Below are positions 1 to 6,119 of a DNA stretch of 10,793 nucleotides, one piece after another. Positions within the stretch are counted from its first letter, which is position 1, and every line of letters starts with the position of its first letter. Under the pieces are notes generated by a model, which did no database searches, was not told the origin of the DNA, and worked only from the letters and a program-made list of their open reading frames with translations. The position numbers were made by a program, and so were the translations under genes. Source of the DNA: Clostridiales bacterium (lineage in GTDB: Bacteria > Bacillota > Clostridia > Saccharofermentanales > UBA5734); contig DMJC01000221.1 of assembly GCA_003451915.1 (NCBI GenBank), positions 1-10,793 on the forward strand, given 5' to 3'.

Positions 1-1029
1 AGACAACCGGCTCCAGTTTCTAAAGTGCCGCAGATCCGCTGGATTTACACAACCAGCCGTGTGCTGACCATGGAGTACATCGAGGGAATCCGCATCAGCG
101 AGGTTGCCGCTCTTAAAGCAGCCGGCATCGATTTGTCGGATCTCGGCATCCGTCTTTGTCAGGACATGACCCTGCAAGTGCTCAAAGACGGTTTTTTCCA
201 TGCCCATCCGCATCCGGGCAACCTGTCGATTCAACCGGATGGCTCGATCTGCTATCTCGACCTGGGTATGGTCGGCCAACTCAATGAATCACGAAAAAAA
301 GCGCTGTCCAACCTTTTTGTCGGTCTGGCCAGCCAAGACAGCAACCAGGTGGCTGATGCCATCGTCGACTTTGACACGGTCCGTCAGCACGGCAGCCTGC
401 GCCGTTTTGAACACGAAGTCGACAAATTGATGGAAGAATACCTGACTCGATCGATTTCAGAAATCCAGGTCGGCGAACTCACCGCCAGCATTTTCCAGTT
501 GGCTTTCCGTCATCATATTCAAATTCCGGCCGAAATGACTTTGATTGCCAAAGTCCTGATCACCCTGCAGGGTATCACCGAAAAACTCGACCCAAACATC
601 AATCTTCTGGTGATCATGCAGCCGATGGCCAGCCATCTGCTTCGTCACGCATTTGATATCGACGATCTCCGGCGTTCAGCCCTGCGTGGTCTAAACGAAT
701 ACAAATCGCTGGCGCAGAAAGCACCAGCGATGATGCTTGACATGATGCACAAGCTCGAAGACAGTGACTACAACCTGCGCTTTGATCTCAAAGATATTGA
801 CAAGGTTCAGAAACACTTTGACCGTATTGCCAATCGCCTGTCTTTCAGTGTCATCCTGTTGGCCCTGGCGCTGATTGTCGCCGGCATCATCATCGGCTCC
901 AGCCTCTCAGCCGGCAACGACCCCGTCCTGCAGCGGCTGAACACAGCCATTCTCGAAGGCGCGCTGGTCGTCGCCTTGATCATCCTGGTCGGGCTGATCA
1001 TATCGATGATCAGGACGAAAAGGTTTTAG
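1..1029 (+). CDS. ABC1/UbiB-family atypical kinase-like protein, C-terminal part (5' end outside window)
   Basis: The frame is open from base 1, so the gene begins upstream; 342 codons are visible of a family usually near 550 residues. The phrase RVLTMEYIEG (residues about 21-30 of the visible part), then FFHAHPHPGN and YLDLGMVG, are signatures of the ABC1/AarF/UbiB/COQ8 family. Two hydrophobic helices at the C-terminus (visible residues about 278-298 and 310-332) match the membrane anchor typical of bacterial UbiB. In the family these proteins are atypical ATPases/kinases linked to quinone or lipid metabolism; in quinone-poor Firmicutes the substrate is unknown. Oddity: the family motif HADPHPGN reads HAHPHPGN, so the Asp equivalent to the catalytic Asp of COQ8 is His (codon 205-207), while the metal-binding DLG Asp (codon 259-261) is kept. 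It converges with the hydrolase gene across a hairpin repeat. Family certain, function not. Confidence 0.9.
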   Translation, partial: RQPAPVSKVPQIRWIYTTSRVLTMEYIEGIRISEVAALKAAGIDLSDLGIRLCQDMTLQVLKDGFFHAHPHPGNLSIQPDGSICYLDLGMVGQLNESRKKALSNLFVGLASQDSNQVADAIVDFDTVRQHGSLRRFEHEVDKLMEEYLTRSISEIQVGELTASIFQLAFRHHIQIPAEMTLIAKVLITLQGITEKLDPNINLLVIMQPMASHLLRHAFDIDDLRRSALRGLNEYKSLAQKAPAMMLDMMHKLEDSDYNLRFDLKDIDKVQKHFDRIANRLSFSVILLALALIVAGIIIGSSLSAGNDPVLQRLNTAILEGALVVALIILVGLIISMIRTKRF

Positions 1030-1036
1030 TCAATTA

Positions 1037-1121
1037 ACAAGGAACGAGTAACAAGGAACGAGTAATGAGTGTGCCGAAGGCGCACCTTAATTGTTCCTTG
1101 TTACTTGTTCCTTGATACTTG
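1037..1121. repeat. Heptamer inverted-repeat element between convergent genes
   Basis: Five 7-base units (ACAAGGA/ACGAGTA alternating, last unit degenerate) occupy 1037-1071. A small GC hairpin follows at 1070-1086 (GTGTGCC, GAA loop, GGCGCAC, with one G-T pair), then five inverted units at 1085-1119 (TGTTCCT/TGTTACT). The two arms pair almost perfectly, so the element can fold into one long hairpin in RNA from either strand. It lies where ubiB-like and the minus-strand hydrolase gene meet and could act as a bidirectional terminator, although neither side has a clear T-tract. The right arm contains the last six codons and the stop of the hydrolase gene. Confidence 0.85.
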
Positions 1122-2174
1122 AAAAAATCTCTCCAGCCACGCGCCAACCGCCGCCAGATAGGCATCGGGGTCGTCGGTATAACCGCTGACAAAACCTGGT
1201 TTTTCGCTGATATAGATCATCGTCATATCAGGGTGCAGCCTTTGCCGTTCATCAGAGAGGGTCAATACTGAGGCCTGCTGCACACCCGTCGGTTGGGCAC
1301 TATACGTCAGAAAGACCGGCAGCTGGCTGCGGGTCAGGATGGTAATCAGGCTGGTGTTAGCCAGAGTGCCAGCGGAAAAGCGGATGGCATAGGGCACGGT
1401 GTATTGCAGAAGCTTTTCACCGAGCCGGCCCTGAGCGCGGCAGTCGGCTCGAATGTATTCGTCGGGTGAACTGCAAGGCGTGTCCAGCAGCAGCCCTTTG
1501 ATATAGGACTGGTCAAAACCTAAGGATTGGATATTTTCCGGATATTTTTTTAACACCTGTGCAGCCCGGGCGTCACCGGCTGCCGCTGCGGCTGCTGTGC
1601 CGGCGGGCGGCAATTGGTCGGCTGCCAGCAGGGCTGCTGAAACACCGCTGCCGAAACCATAGAGTAATACGTCACGGGTGACGGCATTTTTTCGTACATA
1701 ATTGATTGCAGCAAGGACATCGGTCCACTCAGCGTAGCCGTAACCGGACATCGGGCTGGCAGACTGGCCGCTGCGGCGCAGATCGAAAGCCAGCACGCAA
1801 AAGCCCTTATCAATCAGATATTCGTAGAGCTTTGCGCTGTCGAGACCGAATTCCAGGCGGTTTTCACCCTGATCGTGCACCAGGATGATTGTGCTGACGG
1901 GTGTTGTTTCAGGACTGAAAAACCAGCCGAAAAGCCGGCTTTGCTCGTCAAGGGTCGGAAAACTGACTGGAGTGAAGGAGGGCAGGATATTGCTGCTGAA
2001 GGTTGCCAGCGGTTTAGCTGGCTGACGCAGCATATCATTGGCCCGGACCAGTGTGATGACCACAACGGTGATCAGCAAAAGAGCGAGCAAGGAAGACAGG
2101 ATGGCGGCACGGCGGATGCGCCGGGAGGTCCGGCGTGTGCGCGGTGCACGGCTGATGGCGGCTCTGGCGGTCAT
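1101..2174 (-). CDS. Membrane-anchored alpha/beta-hydrolase-fold protein, probable pseudoenzyme
   Basis: This 357-residue protein starts at ATG (2172-2174) with an AAAGGAG ribosome site five bases upstream. It has a very basic N-terminus (Arg-rich, residues 1-22), one membrane helix (about 24-43) and then an extracytoplasmic alpha/beta-hydrolase domain. The domain is recognised from the strand IILVHDQGENR (96-106), the segment VLAFDLRRSGQS (127-138) and the nucleophile elbow LLYGFGSGVSAALLA (170-184). The usual G-x-S-x-G elbow is GFGSG here, putting Gly175 at the nucleophile position. The C-terminal block EKPGFVSGYTDDPDAY (324-339) matches the region that normally carries the catalytic His, but Phe328 sits there, and YSAQPTGV (291-298) shows no Asp at the expected acid site. 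Known hydrolase activity is therefore doubtful. The last residues QVSRNK are encoded inside the heptamer repeat. Fold confident; role unknown. Confidence 0.85.
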   Translation of the reverse strand: MTARAAISRAPRTRRTSRRIRRAAILSSLLALLLITVVVITLVRANDMLRQPAKPLATFSSNILPSFTPVSFPTLDEQSRLFGWFFSPETTPVSTIILVHDQGENRLEFGLDSAKLYEYLIDKGFCVLAFDLRRSGQSASPMSGYGYAEWTDVLAAINYVRKNAVTRDVLLYGFGSGVSAALLAADQLPPAGTAAAAAAGDARAAQVLKKYPENIQSLGFDQSYIKGLLLDTPCSSPDEYIRADCRAQGRLGEKLLQYTVPYAIRFSAGTLANTSLITILTRSQLPVFLTYSAQPTGVQQASVLTLSDERQRLHPDMTMIYISEKPGFVSGYTDDPDAYLAAVGAWLERFFQVSRNK

Positions 2175-2257
2175 GGCGGCTCCTTTGGCTTTTGTCGGGT
2201 TTGTCTGCTATCGTCTGCTTTTGTCGAACAAATTATATCACCCTTGTGGTGTGGTTG

Positions 2258-2266
2258 TGGTAGAAT
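2258..2266 (+). promoter_or_regulatory. Possible extended -10 element for uppP
   Basis: TGG-TAGAAT matches an extended -10 (TGn plus one mismatch to TATAAT) about 29 bases before the uppP start codon. No good -35 is seen 16-18 bases upstream, so the call is tentative. The 120-base gap 2175-2294 separates the divergent hydrolase gene and uppP and holds nothing else that I recognise. Confidence 0.35.
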
Positions 2267-2294
2267 TGATGGCGAAACTTATGGAGGTGGCAGC

Positions 2295-3086
2295 ATGAAT
2301 TTTTTAGAAGCTTTTATTTTTGGCCTTGTGCAGGGTATTACCGAGTTTCTGCCGGTCAGCAGCTCTGGACATCTGACTCTGTTCGGCCGTATTTTCGATA
2401 TTGATGAAAATGTGATGATGTCGTTTTCCACATTACTGCATGTCGGTACCTTGATTGCAGTTTTCGGGGTGATGCGCCGCGAGATCGGCGAGATTCTGCG
2501 CGACATATTAGGACGCAAGACCTGGCTGATTGTCGTGGCGACAATTCCGGCCGTCCTCGCTGCAGTACTTCTCGGCGACTGGCTCGACAGTCTTTTCGGC
2601 GGCAGTATGCTGGGCTATTCGTTTCTGGCGACGGCAGTTATTCTGCTGACTTCACTGTTATGGCGTCAGCAAAAGGCTGGCCATGACATCGGATATAAAG
2701 AGGCAGTGATCGGCGGTATCGGCCAGGCGATCGCCATAGCGCCCGGTGTCTCGCGCTCGGGCACAACGATCACGGCTTTGCTGCTTTCCGGCGTTGAACA
2801 GCAAAAAGCAATCCGCTTTTCATTTCTGATGTCCATCCCGGCCATTCTCGGCGGCTTTGCCCTGGATGTCTACCACATGCTCAAAAGTGAGGGATCGGCT
2901 GTGCTTGACCTCGGCTTGGGCAACATCATCCTCGGCGTTCTGGTCGCGGCTGCTTCCGGCTGGCTGGTCATGGAGTTCATGTTACGCAAACTTAACCGGC
3001 GCGGATTCCTGTATTGCGCGCTTTATGCCGCGGCCCTGGGTATTCTGATTCTGGTTGACCAGTCCTGGACCCATATCATTTTCTGA
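2295..3086 (+). CDS. uppP: Undecaprenyl-diphosphatase (BacA/UppP family)
   Basis: This integral membrane enzyme removes a phosphate from undecaprenyl pyrophosphate, recycling the lipid carrier for peptidoglycan and other wall polymers; overproduction is known to give bacitracin tolerance. The 263-residue length is normal. Visible family motifs are GLVQGITEFLPVSSSGHL (residues 10-27, with the acidic/Gln QGITE and the Ser-rich loop), LLHVGT (47-52) and PGVSRSGTT (150-158, containing the essential Arg154). Seven to eight hydrophobic segments fill the rest. The start is ATG 2295, directly after GGAGGTGG at 2283-2290. The frame stays open far upstream (to 1875), but that part is antisense to the hydrolase gene and has no family similarity. 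The tsaD start lies 15 bases after the stop, so the two genes are probably co-transcribed. Confidence 0.97.
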   Translation: MNFLEAFIFGLVQGITEFLPVSSSGHLTLFGRIFDIDENVMMSFSTLLHVGTLIAVFGVMRREIGEILRDILGRKTWLIVVATIPAVLAAVLLGDWLDSLFGGSMLGYSFLATAVILLTSLLWRQQKAGHDIGYKEAVIGGIGQAIAIAPGVSRSGTTITALLLSGVEQQKAIRFSFLMSIPAILGGFALDVYHMLKSEGSAVLDLGLGNIILGVLVAAASGWLVMEFMLRKLNRRGFLYCALYAAALGILILVDQSWTHIIF

Positions 3087-3101
3087 TTCGAAAGGTGATT
3101 T

Positions 3102-4145
3102 TTGTTTTTGACTGACCTGATTCTGGGCATTGAATCATCCTGTGACGAAACGGCTGCCGCTGTAGTGGCTGACGGGCGTTCGATTCTGTCCAGTGTCATC
3201 GCAACCCAGGCTGATTTTCACCGACAATTCGGCGGTGTAGTGCCGGAGATCGCTTCCCGGATGCATGTTGAGGCAATTTTACCCGTGATCGACCAGGCAC
3301 TGGCTGAGGCTGGTGTCGGACTTGCAGATCTGGCTGCCATAGCTGTCACGCGCGGACCCGGTCTGGTCGGCGCGCTGCTGGTCGGCATATCAGCAGCCAA
3401 AGGCCTGGCGCTGGTTGCCAATAAGCCTTTGGTCGGTGTCCATCATATTGAAGGGCACATGGCAGCTAATTATCTGGCTGATCCCAAACTGCAGCCGCCA
3501 TTTCTCTGCCTGGTTGTTTCCGGCGCGCACAGTCACATTGTGCTGGTAGAGGATTACGGCCATAATACTATTCTGGCCCGAACCCGCGATGACGCTGCCG
3601 GTGAAGCTTTTGACAAGATCGCGCGCGCTGTCGGACTAGGCTATCCAGGCGGTCCATTGCTCGATAAGGCCGCTGCCGGCGGGCGGACAGACGCGTTTCG
3701 CTTACCGCGTACGGACTTTGCGGACAGCCTTGATTTTTCCTTCAGCGGACTCAAAACTGCCGCTCTGAACCAACTTAACCGTTTGCAGCAGCAGGCAGCC
3801 CGCGAGGGTGCTGCCTGGACAGATATCATCCCTTTGCAGGATTTTGCCGCCACTTATCAGCAAGCCATCGTCGATGTCCTGATCGATCATACTTTTCAGG
3901 CTGTCGAGCATCATGGCCTCAAACGGCTGACCCTGGCCGGCGGTGTCGCTGCCAACAGCTGTCTGCGCCGTTGTATGGCAGAGCGGGCAGCACGACAGGG
4001 TGTCGTCCTGTCCTTCCCGCCACTTGTTCTATGCACAGATAATGCCGCCATGATAGCCTCAGCTGGTTATTATGCCTGGCGGGCTGGCCAGTGCGACGAC
4101 CTGTCGCTTAACGCCGTCGCCTCATTGGAACTGACAGAAAAATAA
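3102..4145 (+). CDS. tsaD: tRNA N6-adenosine threonylcarbamoyltransferase TsaD
   Basis: TsaD (formerly Gcp/YgjD) transfers the threonylcarbamoyl group to A37 of ANN-decoding tRNAs, acting with TsaB and TsaE in the cytoplasm. The 347-residue length is full. Motifs visible are LGIESSCDETAAAVV (8-22), GPGLVGALLVGISAAKGLA (86-104), metal ligands in HHIEGH (H115, H119), GEAFDKIARAVGLGYPGGP (167-185), DFSFSGLKTAA (211-221), LAGGVAANSCLR (278-289) and CTDNAAMIA (311-319, Asp313 as metal ligand). The glycine-rich SGGH loop reads SGAH (140-143). I chose TTG 3102 as start because AAAGGTGAT at 3091-3099 is well placed for it; a second TTG at 3108 gives a protein two codons shorter and is possible. tsaB, tsaE and rimI, often adjacent, are not here. 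Confidence 0.96.
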   Translation: MFLTDLILGIESSCDETAAAVVADGRSILSSVIATQADFHRQFGGVVPEIASRMHVEAILPVIDQALAEAGVGLADLAAIAVTRGPGLVGALLVGISAAKGLALVANKPLVGVHHIEGHMAANYLADPKLQPPFLCLVVSGAHSHIVLVEDYGHNTILARTRDDAAGEAFDKIARAVGLGYPGGPLLDKAAAGGRTDAFRLPRTDFADSLDFSFSGLKTAALNQLNRLQQQAAREGAAWTDIIPLQDFAATYQQAIVDVLIDHTFQAVEHHGLKRLTLAGGVAANSCLRRCMAERAARQGVVLSFPPLVLCTDNAAMIASAGYYAWRAGQCDDLSLNAVASLELTEK

Positions 4146-4393
4146 AGTCAAGTCTTGACATTATTCGAAAAGAGTGGTAAGCATTTTGGACAGAAAATAT
4201 TCATATAAATTTGTATATTCATTAAAAATAAATGAGTATTCATCTGTGGGAAATGAGGAAAAATCAGTCTGATTTAACTGTAAGTCCGATAAAATAAGGC
4301 TCTCCGGACAAGCATTTTACGAATAAATGTGGAAAACTATGTGGATAGTGTGTATAAATACATGTATAAACAGCAAAGCACGGAGGTGCTGAA
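4146..4393. other. AT-rich non-coding region upstream of smpB
   Basis: No gene is supported in these 248 bases. They are clearly more AT-rich than the neighbours. In order they hold: a 13-base dyad GTCAAG-T-CTTGAC (4147-4159) overlapping a TTGACA -35-like box (4155-4160); three copies of TATTCAT (4198-4204, 4216-4222, 4237-4243) spaced 18 and 21 bases; TGTGGGAAA (4245-4253); and two DnaA-box-like nonamers just before smpB (listed separately). TATAAA boxes at 4353 and 4365 could be -10 elements for smpB, but no convincing -35 accompanies them. The function is unknown; regulatory or replication-related roles are inference only. Confidence 0.5.
4328..4348 (-). promoter_or_regulatory. Pair of DnaA-box-like nonamers
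   Basis: On the plus strand TGTGGAAAA (4328-4336) and TGTGGATAG (4340-4348) each differ at one base from TGTGGATAA, the complement of the DnaA box TTATCCACA. They have the same orientation, 12 bases apart start to start. A weaker third match, TGTGGGAAA, is at 4245-4253, and AT-rich DNA lies on the upstream side. This may be a DnaA-responsive site or chance in AT-rich DNA; no dnaA or dnaN gene is in the window. Confidence 0.35.
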
Positions 4394-4858
4394 GTGGTTC
4401 AAGACAGTAAAAACAAATTGATCGTGGAAAACCGCAAAGCTTACCATGATTATTATATTGAGGAACGGATGGAAGCTGGCATTGAACTGGCCGGCACAGA
4501 AGTCAAATCCATCCGTCAGGGCCGCGTCAATATCAATGACAGCTATGCATCGGTCAGCAATGGCGAGATCTGGCTGTACGGTATGCATATCAGTCCTTAC
4601 GAACAGGGCAATCGCTTCAACAAAGACCCTTTACGCGACCGGCGCCTGCTGATGCATAAACGTGAAATCCTTCGTCTCTACGGTATCGTTCGCCAGGAAG
4701 GCCTGACCCTGGTGCCAACAAAACTCTATTTTAAGAATGGTCGGGTCAAAGTGGAAATCAGCCTGGCGCGCGGTAAGAAAAATTACGACAAACGTGACAG
4801 CGAAGCCAAAAAGCAAGCGAATCGAGAAATAGACAGAAGGATGAAGGATGAAAGATGA
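4394..4858 (+). CDS. smpB: SsrA-binding protein SmpB
   Basis: SmpB binds tmRNA (SsrA) and delivers it to stalled ribosomes for trans-translation. The protein has 154 residues, close to the family norm of about 150-160. The family signatures are [41 protein letters not shown] (residues 12-52), [30 protein letters not shown] (63-92) and [21 protein letters not shown] (118-138). GTG 4394 is the start, with CGGAGGTG at 4381-4388 correctly placed. The C-terminal tail that inserts into the mRNA channel is normally basic. Here its last five residues, MKDER, and the TGA stop are encoded by the first units of a heptamer repeat array, so the native tail seems to have been replaced or extended by repeat sequence. 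The tmRNA gene is not adjacent. Confidence 0.96.
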   Translation: MVQDSKNKLIVENRKAYHDYYIEERMEAGIELAGTEVKSIRQGRVNINDSYASVSNGEIWLYGMHISPYEQGNRFNKDPLRDRRLLMHKREILRLYGIVRQEGLTLVPTKLYFKNGRVKVEISLARGKKNYDKRDSEAKKQANREIDRRMKDER

Positions 4859-4938
4859 AGGATGAAAGATGAAGGATGAAAGATGAAAGATGAAAGATGA
4901 AGGATGAAGGATGAAAGATGAAGGATGAAGGATGAAAA
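4841..4938 (+). repeat. Perfect 14-unit heptamer array (ATGAARG)
   Basis: Fourteen consecutive 7-base units with no indel: every unit is ATGAAGG or ATGAAAG except the last (ATGAAAA). The first two and a half units lie inside the 3' end of smpB. A 32-base non-repeat segment (4939-4970) follows, then three inverted units CATTCAT, CTTTCAT, TTTTCAT at 4971-4991, so transcripts could form a long stem. It separates smpB from the padR promoter. Because 7 is not a multiple of 3, all reading frames meet a TGA within a few units. Confidence 0.95.
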
Positions 4939-4970
4939 GTGTCGCGAAAACTTCTTTGGCTCACTTTCAA

Positions 4971-4991
4971 CATTCATCTTTCATTTTTCAT
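4971..4991 (-). repeat. Inverted heptamer arm of the smpB array
   Basis: Three consecutive units (CATTCAT, CTTTCAT, TTTTCAT) are the reverse complement of the ATGAARG-type units at 4841-4938. With the upstream array they form an inverted repeat with a loop of about 32 bases or more. It ends 12 bases before the padR -35 box, so it may insulate the padR operon from smpB transcription. Confidence 0.75.
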
Positions 4992-5003
4992 TTGACTGAC
5001 TAC

Positions 5004-5032
5004 TTGACATCCTCTACTATTGTTGTTACTAT
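5004..5032 (+). promoter_or_regulatory. Promoter of the padR-HAAS-SDR operon
   Basis: TTGACA (5004-5009), a 17-base spacer and TACTAT (5027-5032) form a near-consensus sigma-A-type promoter, with TG at 5024-5025 giving an extended -10. Transcription would begin near 5039, about 40 bases before the padR start codon. Confidence 0.8.
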
Positions 5033-5037
5033 AGTAG
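5014..5037. promoter_or_regulatory. Candidate PadR operator (dyad over the -10 box)
   Basis: CTACTAT (5014-5020) and ATAGTAG (5031-5037) form an inverted repeat with a 10-base gap. The right half contains the perfect palindrome TACTATAGTA (5027-5036), which includes the -10 box, and an extra TAGTAGAG follows at 5035-5042. Such dyads over the core promoter are typical of autorepressing PadR-family regulators. That the PadR encoded directly downstream binds here is inference. Confidence 0.6.
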
Positions 5038-5080
5038 TAGAGCATGGGATATAGACGATTTGCTGAAGGGAAGGTTTTTA

Positions 5081-5419
5081 ATGAATAACCAATACAAAAA
5101 AGGTGTCGTAGAACTTTGCATCCTCAGTCTGCTCAGTCGCGGCGACTCCTACGGCTACGATGTTTCGGACATTCTGACCCGGCACATGGATTTGTCCGAG
5201 GGAGCCGTTTACCCGATTCTAAGGAAACTTAAAGATGACGGACTTGTCAGCACCTATCTTTCCGAAGCCAGCGGCGGACCGCCCCGCAAGTATTATACGC
5301 TGACCAAAACCGGACGGCAGGTTTATGAAATCGAAAAGAAAGACTGGCTCGAATTTGCCAGAACCATCGAAAAAATACTGGAGGGTGATGAATATGGACC
5401 AAATCACATTTCTCAATGA
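5081..5419 (+). CDS. PadR-family transcriptional regulator
   Basis: The 112-residue protein is a full-length PadR-s1 type regulator: KKGVVELCILSLLSRGDSYGYDVSDIL (residues 6-32) starts the winged helix, LSEGAVYPILRKLKDDGLV (38-56) contains the recognition helix, and GPPRKYYTLTKTGRQ (66-80) is the wing. A C-terminal helix (about 83-103) should give dimerisation. The family mostly represses its own operon. The start is ATG 5081 behind GGGAAGG (5068-5074); an in-frame TTG at 5060 lacks a good ribosome site and adds residues outside the conserved domain. The HAAS-domain gene overlaps the 3' end by 26 bases, which makes translational coupling likely. A strong promoter with a dyad over its -10 lies immediately upstream. 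The ligand or signal is unknown. Confidence 0.93.
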   Translation: MNNQYKKGVVELCILSLLSRGDSYGYDVSDILTRHMDLSEGAVYPILRKLKDDGLVSTYLSEASGGPPRKYYTLTKTGRQVYEIEKKDWLEFARTIEKILEGDEYGPNHISQ

Positions 5420-6119
5420 TCTTGAAAAGCATCTGCAAGCTCGCAAAATTGCGGATGTCGATGGAATCGTCGATGAATACCGCGAGCATTTTCGTTTTAA
5501 GCTAGCCGATGGCTATCCCGAAGCAGAAATCGCTGCCCGCTTAGGTGCTCCACAGGAAATCGCCAGTCAGTATACACCGGCTGAAGCAGGGCTGCCAAAA
5601 GATCGCAACGGTTTAAAGACGCTGACTGCAATCGGTTTGTCATTTCTCTTTCTATTTGCCTTGGCCATAATTATTTCATTTTTAAGCTGGGTGATCGTTG
5701 TCGGGGCGACAGCAGTTGCCAGTGCAGTGCTCGGCATCGCCCTGATCGGCGGTTTCAATCCAGCCGGCTTGATTCCTTTCATCCCCAGAGCCGGTTCAAT
5801 CATGATGGGTATCAGCAGCCTCGGTCTGGCCTTGTTCGCAGGGACTGGCACAATCTACTGCTGGCGCTACAGCCTGCAATGGATCAAAGCCTATTTCCAT
5901 TGGAACCATCGCTGCCTGGCCATCGCTGCCGGGCGGCCAGCTTCACCACCTATCGCTGCAATCCCGCAGTTCCAGCCGCGCACACGACGCTGGCTGCGCC
6001 GGCTCACCGGCCTGGCCTTGGCTGTCTTTGGCATCGGTTTTGTCCTGAGTTACGCCGTCTTGGCCTTGACGGCCGGCAATTTTGAATTCTGGCATGTCTG
6101 GGGATGGTTTGTTTCATGA
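5394..6119 (+). CDS. HAAS/DUF1700-domain integral membrane protein, PadR partner
   Basis: This protein of 241 residues has an N-terminal cytosolic HAAS (DUF1700) domain, residues 1-60. The pattern is FLNDLEKHLQ, then DGIVDEYREHFRFKLADGYPEAEIAARLGAPQEIA, as seen in proteins encoded next to PadR regulators. Four hydrophobic segments follow (about 75-97, 99-121, 132-153 and 204-227), with a basic loop RTRRWLRR (196-203) before the last. I chose ATG 5394 because GGAGGG at 5380-5385 is eight bases upstream; an in-frame ATG at 5388 is too close to it. The gene overlaps padR at its start and the first dehydrogenase at its end (ATGA overlap 6116-6119). Family members are thought to modulate or respond with their PadR partner, but no biochemical activity is established. 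Confidence 0.88.
   Translation: MDQITFLNDLEKHLQARKIADVDGIVDEYREHFRFKLADGYPEAEIAARLGAPQEIASQYTPAEAGLPKDRNGLKTLTAIGLSFLFLFALAIIISFLSWVIVVGATAVASAVLGIALIGGFNPAGLIPFIPRAGSIMMGISSLGLALFAGTGTIYCWRYSLQWIKAYFHWNHRCLAIAAGRPASPPIAAIPQFQPRTRRWLRRLTGLALAVFGIGFVLSYAVLALTAGNFEFWHVWGWFVS

Noticed and set aside
1875..2294. Open frame extending uppP by 140 codons upstream
   Set aside because: It is antisense to the hydrolase gene, shows no family similarity, and a strong ribosome site marks ATG 2295 as the true start.
4758..4977. Minus-strand frames of 64-71 codons rich in SSFIFH repeats next to smpB
   Set aside because: They are translations of the heptamer array and of the strand opposite smpB, with no proper start context.
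4841..4991. CRISPR array or minisatellite with spacers
   Set aside because: The unit is 7 bases with no spacers, far too short for CRISPR repeats, and no cas gene is near.
4859..5000. tmRNA gene (ssrA) after smpB
   Set aside because: The stretch is repeat sequence; I see no tRNA-like ends or tag-encoding frame.
5060..5080. TTG start seven codons upstream for padR
   Set aside because: No ribosome site precedes it, and GGGAAGG is well placed for ATG 5081.
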